A stretch of DNA of 64,000 bases from Phytobacter ursingii (GCA_901456055.1 CABDWT010000002.1:186001-250000); one strand, 5' to 3'. Counted from the stretch's first letter, positions 36,135 to 44,560 are shown. The notes: generated from the sequence alone by a model not told the origin. Program-made: numbers and translations.

Positions 36135-37166
36135 TTACAGATTAGATTTTTTGTCCGTCTTCGTGGGCGCGTTCTGTTTTGTCGGCGCGCCTAAGGTGTG
36201 TTTAAACCAGGCGACAACATGGTCAATCACCTGCGGCTGATACCAGTGAATATCGCCATGCTCCGCCCCCTCGACCAGCACATATTCGGCGGTGTCTTTT
36301 TTGGCTTTCAGCGCCTGATACAGTTGCGCGCTTTGCTGAGGAGAAACCAGCGTATCCGCACTGCCGTGCATAATCAAAAACGGCGGTTCATGGCCGGTAA
36401 TATGGCCCATCGGGCTTGCGGCAAGCGCTTTTTTCGGGTCGCTGTCGATGGTCGCCCCGGCAAAGGTGCGAAATGCCGCGCCGTGGACTAGTAACGCTTC
36501 GGTCACCGCCGCTGAGCGATGCACTTGCTGTATCTGTTCCGGGAAGCCTTCGCCAATATTGAGCAGATTCGAGATACCATAAATCGTGGCCACACCCTGA
36601 ACGTCAGATGACTGCTCGGAGTAATCCCCCTTGTCATACTCTTTTTCACCATTAGTGGTGCCCAGCATTTGCGCCAGCCATCCCCCGGCGGAATCGCCCA
36701 ACACGGCAATGCGGCCAGGATCGATGTTGTACTCTTTGGCGTGCGCTCTGAGGTAACGTACCGCCGTTTTCCCGTCGACCAATGGCGCGGGGAATTTATC
36801 CGGAATCACGCGGTATTCCGCGGCGGCAACCACATAACCTGCATTCGCCAGCGCCATACGCATCGCGATGTATTTATCGTGATTGGCTGTCATAAAACCG
36901 CCGCCTGGGAAATAGACAATGGCCGGTTTCAGGTCATTATTGCGCGGAACCAACAGCGACATCCTGAGTTGCCTGATCGCCACGCCATCTTTGACCTGCG
37001 AATAAATCACGTTACTGAATAAATCGGTTTGATCCTGTGATGGCGTGAATTTCATTATCTCTGCACCCTCGGTTGATCCGGGTAAGGTTTCAGCGGCGGC
37101 AATCGCCATGGAAACAGCGGATGACAACAGCATACAACCCGCCAGAATAAGGGAAGTTGATTTCAT
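36135..37166 (-). CDS. Exported alpha/beta hydrolase (BD-FAE/carboxylesterase type)
   Basis: A 343-residue esterase with signal peptide (MKSTSLILAGCMLLSSAVSM then AIAAAET) and an alpha/beta-hydrolase fold. The oxyanion loop is YFPGGGFMTANHDKY (Gly-Gly-Gly after Pro in place of His). The nucleophile is in VLGDSAGGWLAQ, the acid in MHGSADTLVSP and the His in VEGAEHGDIHW. It would hydrolyse small esters in the periplasm. A basic low-complexity tail (KQNAPTKTDKKS) ends it. AAGGATATT precedes ATG 37166. It splits the four-cysteine gene family into a group of three and a singleton on the other strand. Confidence 0.85.
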   Translation of the reverse strand: MKSTSLILAGCMLLSSAVSMAIAAAETLPGSTEGAEIMKFTPSQDQTDLFSNVIYSQVKDGVAIRQLRMSLLVPRNNDLKPAIVYFPGGGFMTANHDKYIAMRMALANAGYVVAAAEYRVIPDKFPAPLVDGKTAVRYLRAHAKEYNIDPGRIAVLGDSAGGWLAQMLGTTNGEKEYDKGDYSEQSSDVQGVATIYGISNLLNIGEGFPEQIQQVHRSAAVTEALLVHGAAFRTFAGATIDSDPKKALAASPMGHITGHEPPFLIMHGSADTLVSPQQSAQLYQALKAKKDTAEYVLVEGAEHGDIHWYQPQVIDHVVAWFKHTLGAPTKQNAPTKTDKKSNL

Positions 37167-37470
37167 AATATCCTTCTTTTGTAGGGTAATTTTTCCCGAT
37201 CCTGACGCAGGATATCATTCGGGTTAACCGATGAATAACGCAAGAAGTCGATGTAATTGATGCAGAAATCCGATGATTCGCGCCAGAAAATCTCTGGCTC
37301 GGGTGATGTCATCAGCAAGCGCTTAGCATACTGAACCAAACTCCATGCTTTCACGGGGCAAAAATTTCGCCATGAACGTGGCAAGTTATTTGAGGACTAC
37401 CTTAAGCCCCTCTAACTGATATGATCAGCAGGAAAATTATCCCGCCCCAAAAACACCGTAGGGAATGACT
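37167..37470. other. Intergenic spacer before the fourth four-cysteine gene
   Basis: About 300 bp. A minus-strand frame of 73 codons (37163-37384) overlaps the esterase start and lacks a ribosome-binding site and known motifs, so I do not call it. No other element is recognised. Confidence 0.4.
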
Positions 37471-37839
37471 ATGTCATGGAGTAAGGAAATAATTTTAGGT
37501 TGTGCGGTTTTTCTTTTTTCCAGCGCTGTCTTTGCCGAAAAAATCAACTGCCCGCCTGTGTTACAGGACGGCAATAAAACATACCGAATGAATGTCGTTG
37601 ATGTTTTCGTCGGGCCGCCAGAAGAAAGGGCCTCATTATTACCGGATACAGACGAAGAAATGGTATGGACACTTAAAGATTCGCAGGATTACGCGAAGGC
37701 ACATAACACATCCGTATTTCTTGTTTGCCAGTATAAAGGGACCCATAAAACTGCCACAGTCAAAGTGCCCGTAACAGCCCAAAAATGCTCCGCGTGGTAT
37801 GGATACCGCAAAGATGAGTTTTACGTCTCTTGTGAATAA
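37471..37839 (+). CDS. Secreted four-cysteine protein, STY0300-like (fourth paralogue, opposite strand)
   Basis: A 122-residue paralogue with signal peptide MSWSKEIILGCAVFLFSSAV, then EKINCPPVL, KTYRMNVVDVFVGPPEE, LLPDTDEEMVWTLKDSQDY, LVCQYKGTHKTA and TAQKCSAWYGY, ending in SCE. All four conserved cysteines are present. ATG 37471 is preferred over 37465 because GGG lies seven bases before it. It stands alone, away from any effector gene, and may be an orphan immunity gene kept for resistance to related toxins, or an ancestor of the tandem set. Confidence 0.7.
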   Translation: MSWSKEIILGCAVFLFSSAVFAEKINCPPVLQDGNKTYRMNVVDVFVGPPEERASLLPDTDEEMVWTLKDSQDYAKAHNTSVFLVCQYKGTHKTATVKVPVTAQKCSAWYGYRKDEFYVSCE

Positions 37840-37931
37840 GTCCATCTGATTGCCAGATGCTTTCTGTTTTACCAGTGCAAGGAAGGTCAAAGCAGAAGGT
37901 ATCTGGCAGAGCGGGAAAATGGCCGTTATTT

Positions 37932-39122
37932 TTACCTGTCCACTATAGGTTTAAAGCGTAATGCTATCGCCATCAACAGGATGACGCCTGCACTCATGAT
38001 GAGCCACGCGTTTGTCAGTGACGCACCGCTGTCGCGTACGATACCGGCGATTAATGGCATCAGCGCGGCAATCATGTATCCGCCGCCCTGCACGCGTGAC
38101 AGTAGTTTCCCTGCCTCAGCCGGCGTTCGCGCATGATCAAATGTCACGATGAGCGATAGCGGGAACAACGCGCCGATACCGCAACCAAGTAGCAACGTTG
38201 ACACCACTGGCGTGGTTCCCGGAGAAAAGACAAGACACATCAACCCTGCCAGCAACATCAACAGCACGGTGAGCAGCGGAACACGGCGATCAGGAAATCG
38301 CGTTATCAGGGCTGATACAGCAAAGCCCGCCACAACCTCGGTTAACGTAAGCCAGGCCAGCATATAGCCGCTGCTGCGTGCGCTCCAACCCGCCTGAATG
38401 TAGAGGGGGGGAAGCCACGCCAGTACCAGCGTATAGGCGCCTGTCCCGATGCCAAAAAAAAGCAATAACAACCCTGTCCTGGATGAAGATAATGTCACCT
38501 CTGCGAACACCGTTTTTTCCACCTGGCGGTGCCTGGCCCATGACAGCCAAAATATCAGGGCAAGAAGCGCTAACAAACCAGCTATTGCCAGCGTAGACTT
38601 TAGATCAAGCCGGGTAAACAAAGGCTCGGCGGTCGCGGCAGCCAGCGCCGCGCCCGCCATAATACCGGTACTGAACAGAGACATAAACGTGCTGGCCGAT
38701 TGCGTGTATTCTTTTTTTATCAGGGCTGGCATTAACGCCTGGATCATGCCGATACTCGCACCACCCGCTAAAGCTGTACACATAAGCCCCGTGAGTGACG
38801 TGCTAAAGCCCCGGAATAAGCAGGCGAAAAGCAGGATGGAAAGCCCTACGGTAATTCCCCGAACAGCACCGGTTCTGGCTAAAAGCCATGGCCCACTTAG
38901 CGCAACCAGCCCCATCATTGCGACCGGCAGGGTAGTTAGCAGACTAAATTCTGTGGATGATAACCCCGCTTCGCGCTGTAAAACCGGAAATAACGGTCCG
39001 ATGGAAGCCAGAATGGGGCGAAGATTCAACCCGATCAAAAAAGCGATAAATGCGAACATAAAAGGCGAAGATGCTATGCGTTTCAAAACGTGATCCTTTT
39101 TGGCATGTGATTGCTCCAGCAA
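37932..39122 (-). CDS. MFS transporter, CynX/NimT family
   Basis: A 396-residue inner-membrane protein with about 12 helices of the CynX (cyanate) / NimT (nitroimidazole) branch of MFS. It opens with FLIGLNLRPILASIGPLFPV and then REAGLSSTEFSLLTTLPV, and contains WLPPLYIQAGWSARSSGYML and GCGIGALFPLSLIVTFDHAR. It probably exports or imports a small polar or xenobiotic compound. It is divergent from a marR-type gene across a 98-bp region with a perfect 36-bp palindrome that overlaps its promoter area, so MarR control is very likely. Confidence 0.87.
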   Translation of the reverse strand: MLEQSHAKKDHVLKRIASSPFMFAFIAFLIGLNLRPILASIGPLFPVLQREAGLSSTEFSLLTTLPVAMMGLVALSGPWLLARTGAVRGITVGLSILLFACLFRGFSTSLTGLMCTALAGGASIGMIQALMPALIKKEYTQSASTFMSLFSTGIMAGAALAAATAEPLFTRLDLKSTLAIAGLLALLALIFWLSWARHRQVEKTVFAEVTLSSSRTGLLLLFFGIGTGAYTLVLAWLPPLYIQAGWSARSSGYMLAWLTLTEVVAGFAVSALITRFPDRRVPLLTVLLMLLAGLMCLVFSPGTTPVVSTLLLGCGIGALFPLSLIVTFDHARTPAEAGKLLSRVQGGGYMIAALMPLIAGIVRDSGASLTNAWLIMSAGVILLMAIALRFKPIVDR

Positions 39123-39130
39123 AAAATGCC

Positions 39131-39166
39131 GTAAGCATTTATCTTAACATTAAGATAAATGCTTAC
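39131..39166. promoter_or_regulatory. Perfect 36-bp palindrome, predicted MarR operator
   Basis: Two exact 17-base arms (GTAAGCATTTATCTTAA and its complement) meet around CA. It lies 8 bp from the MFS start and 54 bp from the marR start. The core ATCTTAACATTAAGAT is of the usual MarR-site form. One dimer could repress both genes. Confidence 0.85.
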
Positions 39167-39220
39167 CTTGTGTAAGATGGACCGCACAACTCGATAAATA
39201 TCCCTGTTTAAGGTACGAAA

Positions 39221-39709
39221 ATGCATGACCATATCGACTTTGTTGTCAGCCAGTGGGACAGCGCAATGCCCGAGCTTGACGCCTCTTCAATGAAAGTGTT
39301 TGGCCGAATGTTGAGGGTGATGAAGCATCTGGGAAAGATGCGTGCCCAGGCGCTGGAGCCGTTCGGCTTTCGCGATGGAGAATTTGACGTCCTTGCCACC
39401 TTGCGGCGCGCCGGTGCGCCTTATTGTCTTTCTCCAACACAGCTATATAAATCGCTGCTGGTCACTTCCGGCGCGATGACAAATCGCCTTAACCATCTGG
39501 AAGAGCAAGGACTGATTGAGCGAATTCATGATCCCGATGACAAACGCAGCACACTGGTCAGCCTGACGTCTTATGGGCGAGAACGTATCGAACAAGCGCT
39601 GATTGTCCACACTGAAACGCAAAACGCGATACTGGCCAACCTTTCCGACACTCAACGCCAGCAGCTTGAATCACTATTGAGGGAGTTGTTGCTGAGCTTT
39701 CCGCGCTGA
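39221..39709 (+). CDS. MarR-family transcriptional regulator
   Basis: A 162-residue winged-helix regulator. The DNA-binding part shows FGFRDGEFDVLATLRRAG, LSPTQLYKSLLVTSGAMTNR as recognition helix region, LEEQGLIERIHDPDDKRS as the wing, and long N- and C-terminal helices for dimerisation. ATG 39221 has AAGG seven bases upstream. It is divergent from the CynX/NimT-type transporter and flanked by the palindrome at 39131-39166, so it probably represses itself and the transporter until a small ligand binds. Confidence 0.9.
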   Translation: MHDHIDFVVSQWDSAMPELDASSMKVFGRMLRVMKHLGKMRAQALEPFGFRDGEFDVLATLRRAGAPYCLSPTQLYKSLLVTSGAMTNRLNHLEEQGLIERIHDPDDKRSTLVSLTSYGRERIEQALIVHTETQNAILANLSDTQRQQLESLLRELLLSFPR

Positions 39710-39715
39710 AATCGT

Positions 39716-39846
39716 GGTCCTCGCTAATGGTCGGGAACACACCAGGGGCCACACGCTTCTCTTTGCCGTTGAAGCGATATTTCATGCGCCGGTATCTGAA
39801 ACCAGAGGGGGCAACCTCAAGATACAAACCCGCGCCCCCGTTGTAA
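39716..39846 (-). pseudogene. Integrase N-terminal fragment (P4-type, DUF4102)
   Basis: The translation NGGAGLYLEVAPSGFRYRRM followed by KYRFNGKEKRVAPGVFP matches the arm-binding DUF4102 domain of P4-like tyrosine integrases. Only about 45 codons survive; there is no catalytic domain. It sits directly after marR and marks a lost or moved integrated element. Confidence 0.65.
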
Positions 39847-40203
39847 AAGTCACTCGAGTGTGAACGATAATCTTCTTGCCGAAGTGACAGCAATTATTAG
39901 TTTTTTGTTCTCAGCTTATTATCCGTAAAAAACAAACACGCCCGCCGTAAACGGTAAACGTAGTATGCAAAAAAATAAATGAGGAAGTTAGTTCGGGAAT
40001 GTAAATGGGAAAGACAATTCGCAAGATTCAACATATCGAAAGATAATGGCATTGCCACAACAGCCCATAAACTGGCTTGCCCGTAAAATATTTACCGTGC
40101 CAATATATGTTTTTATTAATGAGGGAGAGCAACCGTACGAAAACGTACGGCAAGCTTATTTATCAACTCACTCCATCAAGTTTGAGTAGAGGCAAAGATG
40201 TGA
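39847..40203. other. Spacer without recognised gene, one 7-bp hairpin
   Basis: AT-rich sequence between the integrase scar and the GNAT gene. CCGTACG-AAAA-CGTACGG at 40133-40150 is a perfect hairpin. It could end the GNAT transcript, though it has no U-run. Nothing else is apparent. Confidence 0.4.
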
Positions 40204-40671
40204 TTACTTCTGCATATCTTTTATGAAGATCACTTTGTCGTCATTGATGGCATAGTAATTACGAATGGTTGCCTCCCTGATGAATCCTTGCTTGCTATAG
40301 AACGCACGAGCCGCGCTAAAATCAATAAGACTTGATGTCTCGACTAATAATAGTCTGGCATGTTTATTTCTCAATTCTTTCTCGATCTGTTTAATCAAGG
40401 CGTTACCGACACCCTGACGTTGATGGGCAGGGCTGATCCATAGCATCAATAAATTCCAGACATCGTTGGTCATAACTTCTGGGGCGCAATATGCAATGCC
40501 TGCGAAACCTTCTTGTTCAGCGCTAAACCATAACTCGTCTGATTCACCAGAGAAATAATTTTTGAGAGTGTCCCGTACATGTAATACCCCCTCATCATCA
40601 AACTGACCACTTTTCTGTAGCATATCGAGTAATGGCACTATATCAGAAGATTCGACCGGGCGAATAAGCAT
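40204..40671 (-). CDS. GNAT-family N-acetyltransferase
   Basis: A 155-residue acetyltransferase of the GNAT fold. The acetyl-CoA-binding motif A is LWISPAHQRQGVGNALIKQI, with LLLVETSSLIDFSAARAFY and SKQGFIREATI as the usual last strand and helix. The substrate cannot be deduced. Start ATG 40671 is weakly supported. It lies at the edge of the CDI array, next to the IS-end palindrome at 40722-40786. Confidence 0.85.
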   Translation of the reverse strand: MLIRPVESSDIVPLLDMLQKSGQFDDEGVLHVRDTLKNYFSGESDELWFSAEQEGFAGIAYCAPEVMTNDVWNLLMLWISPAHQRQGVGNALIKQIEKELRNKHARLLLVETSSLIDFSAARAFYSKQGFIREATIRNYYAINDDKVIFIKDMQK

Positions 40672-40721
40672 AGAAATTCCTTTTCACAGAGTATAATTGA
40701 AACTACCAGCCCTAATTATAC

Positions 40722-40786
40722 TGAATCGCCACGGGTTTAACAGACTGGACTGACCCCGAGGTGTCTGTTAAACCCGTGGCGATTCA
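40722..40786. mobile_element. 65-bp MITE-like palindrome made of two IS3-family-type ends
   Basis: Arms TGAATCGCCACGGGTTTAAC AGAC (40722-40745) and their exact complement (40763-40786) enclose 17 bases. The same end, slightly diverged, terminates the IS remnant at 46711-46746. It is therefore two insertion-sequence ends brought together, with no coding sequence. Confidence 0.75.
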
Positions 40787-40831
40787 CTTGCAACACCCAG
40801 GCCCACTGACCACAACCAACGTACCGCAGAG

Positions 40832-41095
40832 CTATGAAGCAACGCCTCTAAACTCACCCGGTTTTACGATTATAAGAGCATCCCTTTCTCGTCTTTTGCA
40901 TTGTTTAGCAAAATCTACTGCCGTGGCAGGATTCCTCAGAAAAATATTATAATCGCTTTCACTTATCTCATAATATTCTTCATAATCAATCATATGATTG
41001 GTTACAGGAATGGACAAATAATGTCGACCACTCTCTTTTTCAATTCCAATCGCATATCTTTCCACTCTACTAAAAAAAGTATCTTCAAATTTCAT
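40832..41095 (-). CDS. Small acidic protein of unknown function in the CDI array
   Basis: I do not recognise this 87-residue protein. It is soluble, with acidic aromatic stretches (MIDYEEYYEISESDYNIFL) and a basic patch (KQCKRRERDALI), and has no signal peptide. ATG 41095 has GAGA seven bases upstream. It lies at the end of the orphan toxin/immunity array in the same orientation, and its small size, low GC and position are those of an orphan immunity gene whose toxin has been lost. That reading is inferred. Confidence 0.55.
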   Translation of the reverse strand: MKFEDTFFSRVERYAIGIEKESGRHYLSIPVTNHMIDYEEYYEISESDYNIFLRNPATAVDFAKQCKRRERDALIIVKPGEFRGVAS

Positions 41096-41286
41096 TGTAT
41101 TATCTCAATTGAATTTAACAGGAGAAACCGTGTAATCACTGATTAAAAATGCCCTGCATTAATTATAGTTTCGGTATAATTGTTGAATAATCGCCCTCCC
41201 GGCATCACCGCTTGCCAGTGCCTGTATCGCGGCGGCTGCGGTGGTTATTATTCATGCCGATGCCATTGCCATGAAGGCAATAACAT

Positions 41287-41646
41287 TTAAGTCCACTCCA
41301 GTGAACCATCCTCGAGTACCCAAACTGCCCCACCCGGACATGTCTCATCAAAGAACCAGATACCATCTTCCATCTCTGGTTCTGTCAGGGGGAACGCCCG
41401 CCTGAAACGTTCAACCTGCTCCTCAACACTTCCTTCAAGGAAATTACCGTGCTTGGCAAGTTTGATATGCCCGTCCTTCAGAAGGCGGGACAGGACATCA
41501 AAAAAAATATTTTTCCTATCATCAAAGGAAAAATTAGGTGGTGGTGGTTCTTCTGGCTCACAGTAAGAAAATACAGCACCTAAATTACGACCTTGCGCTG
41601 CCAGACATAATTCGGTGAACTGTTCTTCGGTAAGGGATTTCATCAT
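41287..41646 (-). CDS. DUF596-family protein, putative orphan CDI immunity protein
   Basis: A 119-residue protein matching DUF596: SLTEEQFTELCLAAQGRNLG at the N-terminus, then FDVLSRLLKDGHIKLAKHGN, FLEGSVEEQVERFRRAFP and the C-terminal GAVWVLEDGSLEWT. DUF596 genes are commonly found beside CDI and related polymorphic toxin tips and are thought to be immunity proteins. No matching toxin domain remains upstream, only short fragments, so it appears to be an orphan. Confidence 0.72.
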   Translation of the reverse strand: MMKSLTEEQFTELCLAAQGRNLGAVFSYCEPEEPPPPNFSFDDRKNIFFDVLSRLLKDGHIKLAKHGNFLEGSVEEQVERFRRAFPLTEPEMEDGIWFFDETCPGGAVWVLEDGSLEWT

Positions 41647-41686
41647 TTAAACTTTATCTCCACATCTACGCTTGCTGTACGGTTGT

Positions 41687-41815
41687 GCCGAGGGCCTGAG
41701 AGTGGCTTACGTCAACAAGAAGAAGATGGAACAGTGGATCGGGGCGTTTCCGGGGGCGCTGAACGACACCGGCGATCTGCCGGTGTACAGGCGCGGAGAC
41801 GGGCATTTTGGATAA
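41687..41815 (+). pseudogene. Short plus-strand coding fragment of unknown origin
   Basis: A frame of 42 codons ending in TAA (AYVNKKKMEQWIGAFPGALN, then DTGDLPVYRRGDGHFG) has normal host-like composition unlike the AT-rich genes around it. It has no start or ribosome-binding site. It looks like the 3' end of a truncated gene. I cannot name the family. Confidence 0.4.
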
Positions 41816-41832
41816 GAGCTGATAACAACGAT

Positions 41833-41859
41833 CCCGGCCACTATTATTCAGTGACCGGG
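41833..41859. repeat. Hairpin between orphan genes
   Basis: CCCGGCCAC and GTGACCGGG pair with one mismatch around nine bases. It lies downstream of cdiI2 and of the plus-strand fragment and may act as a weak terminator; no U-run is present. Confidence 0.45.
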
Positions 41860-41879
41860 AATTTCACGATTCAATAACA

Positions 41880-42203
41880 TTAAAAATCAGACCATTCACT
41901 GTATTCAATGTCATCTTCTGTTAGCTCGTCATAACCATCTGTTTTCAACATGCTATTAAAATATTTTATAGTATCCTCCAAAGCTTCTTCGATACTATTT
42001 CCGTGTCCTATAGCGGACTCAGGGCTACCATCGAACTTTCTTTTTATCCTTAAATCAGTCATTCCTGTATATTGTCCAGATTGACTTTCATAAATTTTAA
42101 TTTTCATTTTTGCATAAGGTAAAACTGTATTCATCCATACTGTAAATTCAGCGACAGTTTTTTCAATTTTACCAACACGTTCCAACTTTAGAGAATGCCA
42201 CAT
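41880..42203 (-). CDS. Orphan CDI immunity protein 2 (toxin partner is broken)
   Basis: A 107-residue soluble acidic protein (MWHSLKLERVGKIEKTVAEF, with a very acidic end ELTEDDIEYSEWSDF). ATG 42203 has AGGAG six bases upstream and begins eight bases after the last stop of the degenerate toxin reading frame, the usual spacing of a cdiA-CT/cdiI pair. The gene itself is open and undamaged. It would protect the cell from the toxin whose remains lie upstream. I do not recognise its family. Confidence 0.7.
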   Translation of the reverse strand: MWHSLKLERVGKIEKTVAEFTVWMNTVLPYAKMKIKIYESQSGQYTGMTDLRIKRKFDGSPESAIGHGNSIEEALEDTIKYFNSMLKTDGYDELTEDDIEYSEWSDF

Positions 42204-42211
42204 ATATACTC

Positions 42212-43494
42212 CTATTGCTTGCCAAACGAGATTATTCTATTGTCACACGCTATATCAATGTATTTACCATTTTTATAGTATCTAGTTACATTCTCTGTGG
42301 CCCCTGTAATCGTAACTTTTCTTGCGTCTCTCAATTATTTATCAAATTCTTCATCTTTTCTAAGATATTGCTCAGCATCACTTGCACCAACTTCCTTTCC
42401 ATGTTTTTCAAAATGCTTTTGTAATGAATTTCTAGATGAATCAAAACTACCTGATGCCAAGAACTTTCAACATCATTAGACGTCAGTATATTATCCCGCC
42501 AGTTCCCAGTATTGATTTCCGCGCCCGGTAAAATGCCAGCATCTTTATCCTGCTTCTGCTCTGGCGTGATATAAATTCCATCATTTTTATCACGTTCAGG
42601 GACAGGATTGACCAATGCTGTTTCGCCCGGTTCATTTGGGATAGGTAGGCCTTCCAGTTTGGGAATATCATTTGGATCGACAGCGACGGTTTTATCAAGC
42701 CGGTCTCCCCAGGTAATATTGCCGAGTATAAGCCCTGCCATCCCTGCACCGCTCTTTATCTGGGCATCAAGATACGCTATTTGTTCCGGCGTTAGTTTGG
42801 CTATTATAGCCGGATCCCTTGTAGCCCCGGCTTTCATCGCTTCTTCTATCTGGGAGTTGGTTAAACCGATTGAGATCCCCATCTGGTTCATGCCTGAACG
42901 ACAGGTCGCGTTCTTCATACAACCTTCGAAAGCTTTCTCTGCGGCTTTGGCAACAGAACCCAAAGAGTTATTCTCAACCTCAACCCGCGCCGCATTCGCC
43001 CCGCTGCCGGTGCCGCTGCTGTTACCGGCAGCCACACTACCGCCTGCCGCACCCAGCGCTGCCACAAGATTCACTATCACCGTTTTCTCATCCGGTGACA
43101 GCTTATCCGGCTCCTTGTTGTAAAACGCCAGAGACAGTGCTTCTGAACCGGACGACGCGATAAAACCACCGGCCGCTCCGGCTGCCGTATTGCCGCCCTG
43201 CAACTGCACCAGCACCGCCGACGCCAGCGTATGCAGAGCAATACGCGCACTTTCATGACCATCGGCAACGCTTTTTATCAGCCCTGCCACATAAGGTGCT
43301 GCACCTGCCGCCATCCCACCAGTGACATTTCCACCCAGTGCGCCTGCCAGTAGCCCTGTCAGCGCAGTGCCATTACGCCAGAAGTCACTGCCAACGCCGT
43401 ATTCCTTATCAACCTCTTTATATTGGGCAGAACCCGCGATTTTGTCATCAATCTGCTGTTCCGTCAGGCCATCCCGCTCACCGTTCGCCTCCAT
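42212..43494 (-). pseudogene. Orphan cdiA C-terminal module 2 with frameshifted toxin
   Basis: The module carries the pretoxin region (GVGSDFWRNGTALTGLLAGA, AAGGFIASSGSEALSLAFYN) and the VENN motif (VEVENNSLGSV), then a linker ending GILPGAEINTGNWRDNILTS. The frame should continue as SFDSSRNSLQKHFEKHGKEV and GASDAEQYLRKDEEFDK, but a frameshift near 42450-42462 diverts it to a tail of about 30 unrelated residues. A TAA then interrupts the right frame before the last 40 codons (VTRYYKNGKYIDI, IISFGKQ), which end at TAG 42212-42214. The toxin is therefore inactive twice over. The KHFEKHG pattern recalls BECR-type ribonuclease toxins; this is inference. Confidence 0.78.
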
Positions 43495-44002
43495 ATCTGC
43501 GCGGATTTTCTTGCTCCGGCTGCCGCATTGCCGCCCTGCAACTGCACCAGCACCGCCGACGCCAGCGTATGCAGAGCAATACGCGCGCTTTCATGACCAC
43601 CGGCAACGCTTTTTATCAGCCCTGCCACATAAGGTGCTACACCTGCCGCCATCCCGCCAGTGACATTTCCACCCAGTGCGCCTGCCAGTAGCCCCGTCAG
43701 CGCTGTGCCATTACGCCAGAAGTCACTGCCAACGCCGTATTCCTTATCAACCTCTTTATATCGGGCAGAACCCGCGATTTTGTTATCAATCTGCTGTTCC
43801 GTCAGGCCATCCAGCTCACCGTTCGCCTCCATATCTGCGCGGATTTTCTTTTTACCCTCGTCCAGCTGGCTCTGCCGCCAGGCATCCATCGCCTGGGTAC
43901 CCAGTGCAACGGCCTGGGTCTGAATGTCTAACTGATCCTGAATTTTGCCCTTGTCAAAATTGTTCTCCAGCGCGGTGTGCGCACCGGTGGTATCGCGGCT
44001 TT
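43464..44002 (-). pseudogene. Duplicated pretoxin fragment upstream of module 2
   Basis: The frame TTGAHTALENNFDKGKIQDQ through MDAWRQSQLDEGKKKIRADM to VLVQLQGGNAAAGA repeats sequence found again in module 2 at an offset of 338 bp. The junction joins GGNAAAGA to KKIRADMEANGE. Because 338 is not a multiple of three, the frame is lost and ends 24 codons later. The copies differ at several bases, so this is an old duplication or a recombination between two modules. Confidence 0.75.
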
Positions 44003-44032
44003 CCCGGATGCGGTGTAAATACCTTATCCGGG
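44003..44032. repeat. REP-type palindrome at the head of orphan module 2
   Basis: CCCGGATGCGGTGTAAATAC CTTATCCGGG closely follows the enterobacterial REP pattern. The same element heads orphan module 1 at 46432-46461. Confidence 0.75.
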
Positions 44033-44149
44033 CTACGCTTGCTTGTACTTATCATATGAAAGAAATCCTTATTTCATTATTCCGGCTCAAACAAAATGAG
44101 TAGTTGGGATTATTCTTATAAGACAAGAAACTAATATATTGAGGATGAA

Positions 44150-44560
44150 ATACAGGCAGTGATCTCCTCCCTGAATATCCCGGCTCCGCGGGTGGTCAGG
44201 GTGCTGGACAGGATAGTGGCGAACCGGGGTTATCTGCTGAAACTGCGGATGGACAATGGCCCGGAACTGGTCTCGCTGACACTGGCACAGTGGGCTGAGG
44301 AGCATGGTGTGATGCTGGAATTTATCAAACCGGGAAAGTCAACGCAGAATGCCTTTATAGAGCGTTTTAACCGGACCTACCGGACAGAAATTCTGGATTT
44401 TTATCTGTTCAGAACCCTGAATGAAGCGCGGGAAATCACAGAACGCTGGCTGAAGGAATACAACAGCGAGCGGCCCCATGAATCCCTGAATAACCTGACA
44501 CCGGAAGAGTACCGGCTGATGGCTGAAAAACCGGAAATCTCAAAAAGTGCGTGGAACTAA
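44150..44560 (+). mobile_element. IS3-family transposase (OrfB) C-terminal fragment
   Basis: About 136 codons of an IS3-family integrase-core transposase: IPAPRVVRVLDRIVANRGY, then LRMDNGPELVSLTLAQWAEE with the second catalytic Asp, IERFNRTYRTEILDFYLF with the Glu, and the end LNNLTPEEYRLMAEKPEISK. The first catalytic Asp and the N-terminal half are missing and no terminal repeat was found next to it. It is inserted between orphan modules 1 and 2 on the opposite strand and belongs to a different IS from the OrfA remnant at 46475. Confidence 0.85.

Noticed and set aside
37163-37384. A 73-codon minus-strand frame upstream of the esterase
   Set aside because: Overlaps the esterase start, no start signal, no family recognised.
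41130-41290. Short minus-strand frame ending AIQALASGDAGRAIIQQLYR
   Set aside because: Could be a toxin remnant, but it is interrupted by a stop upstream and I cannot assign it to a family, so it is not called.
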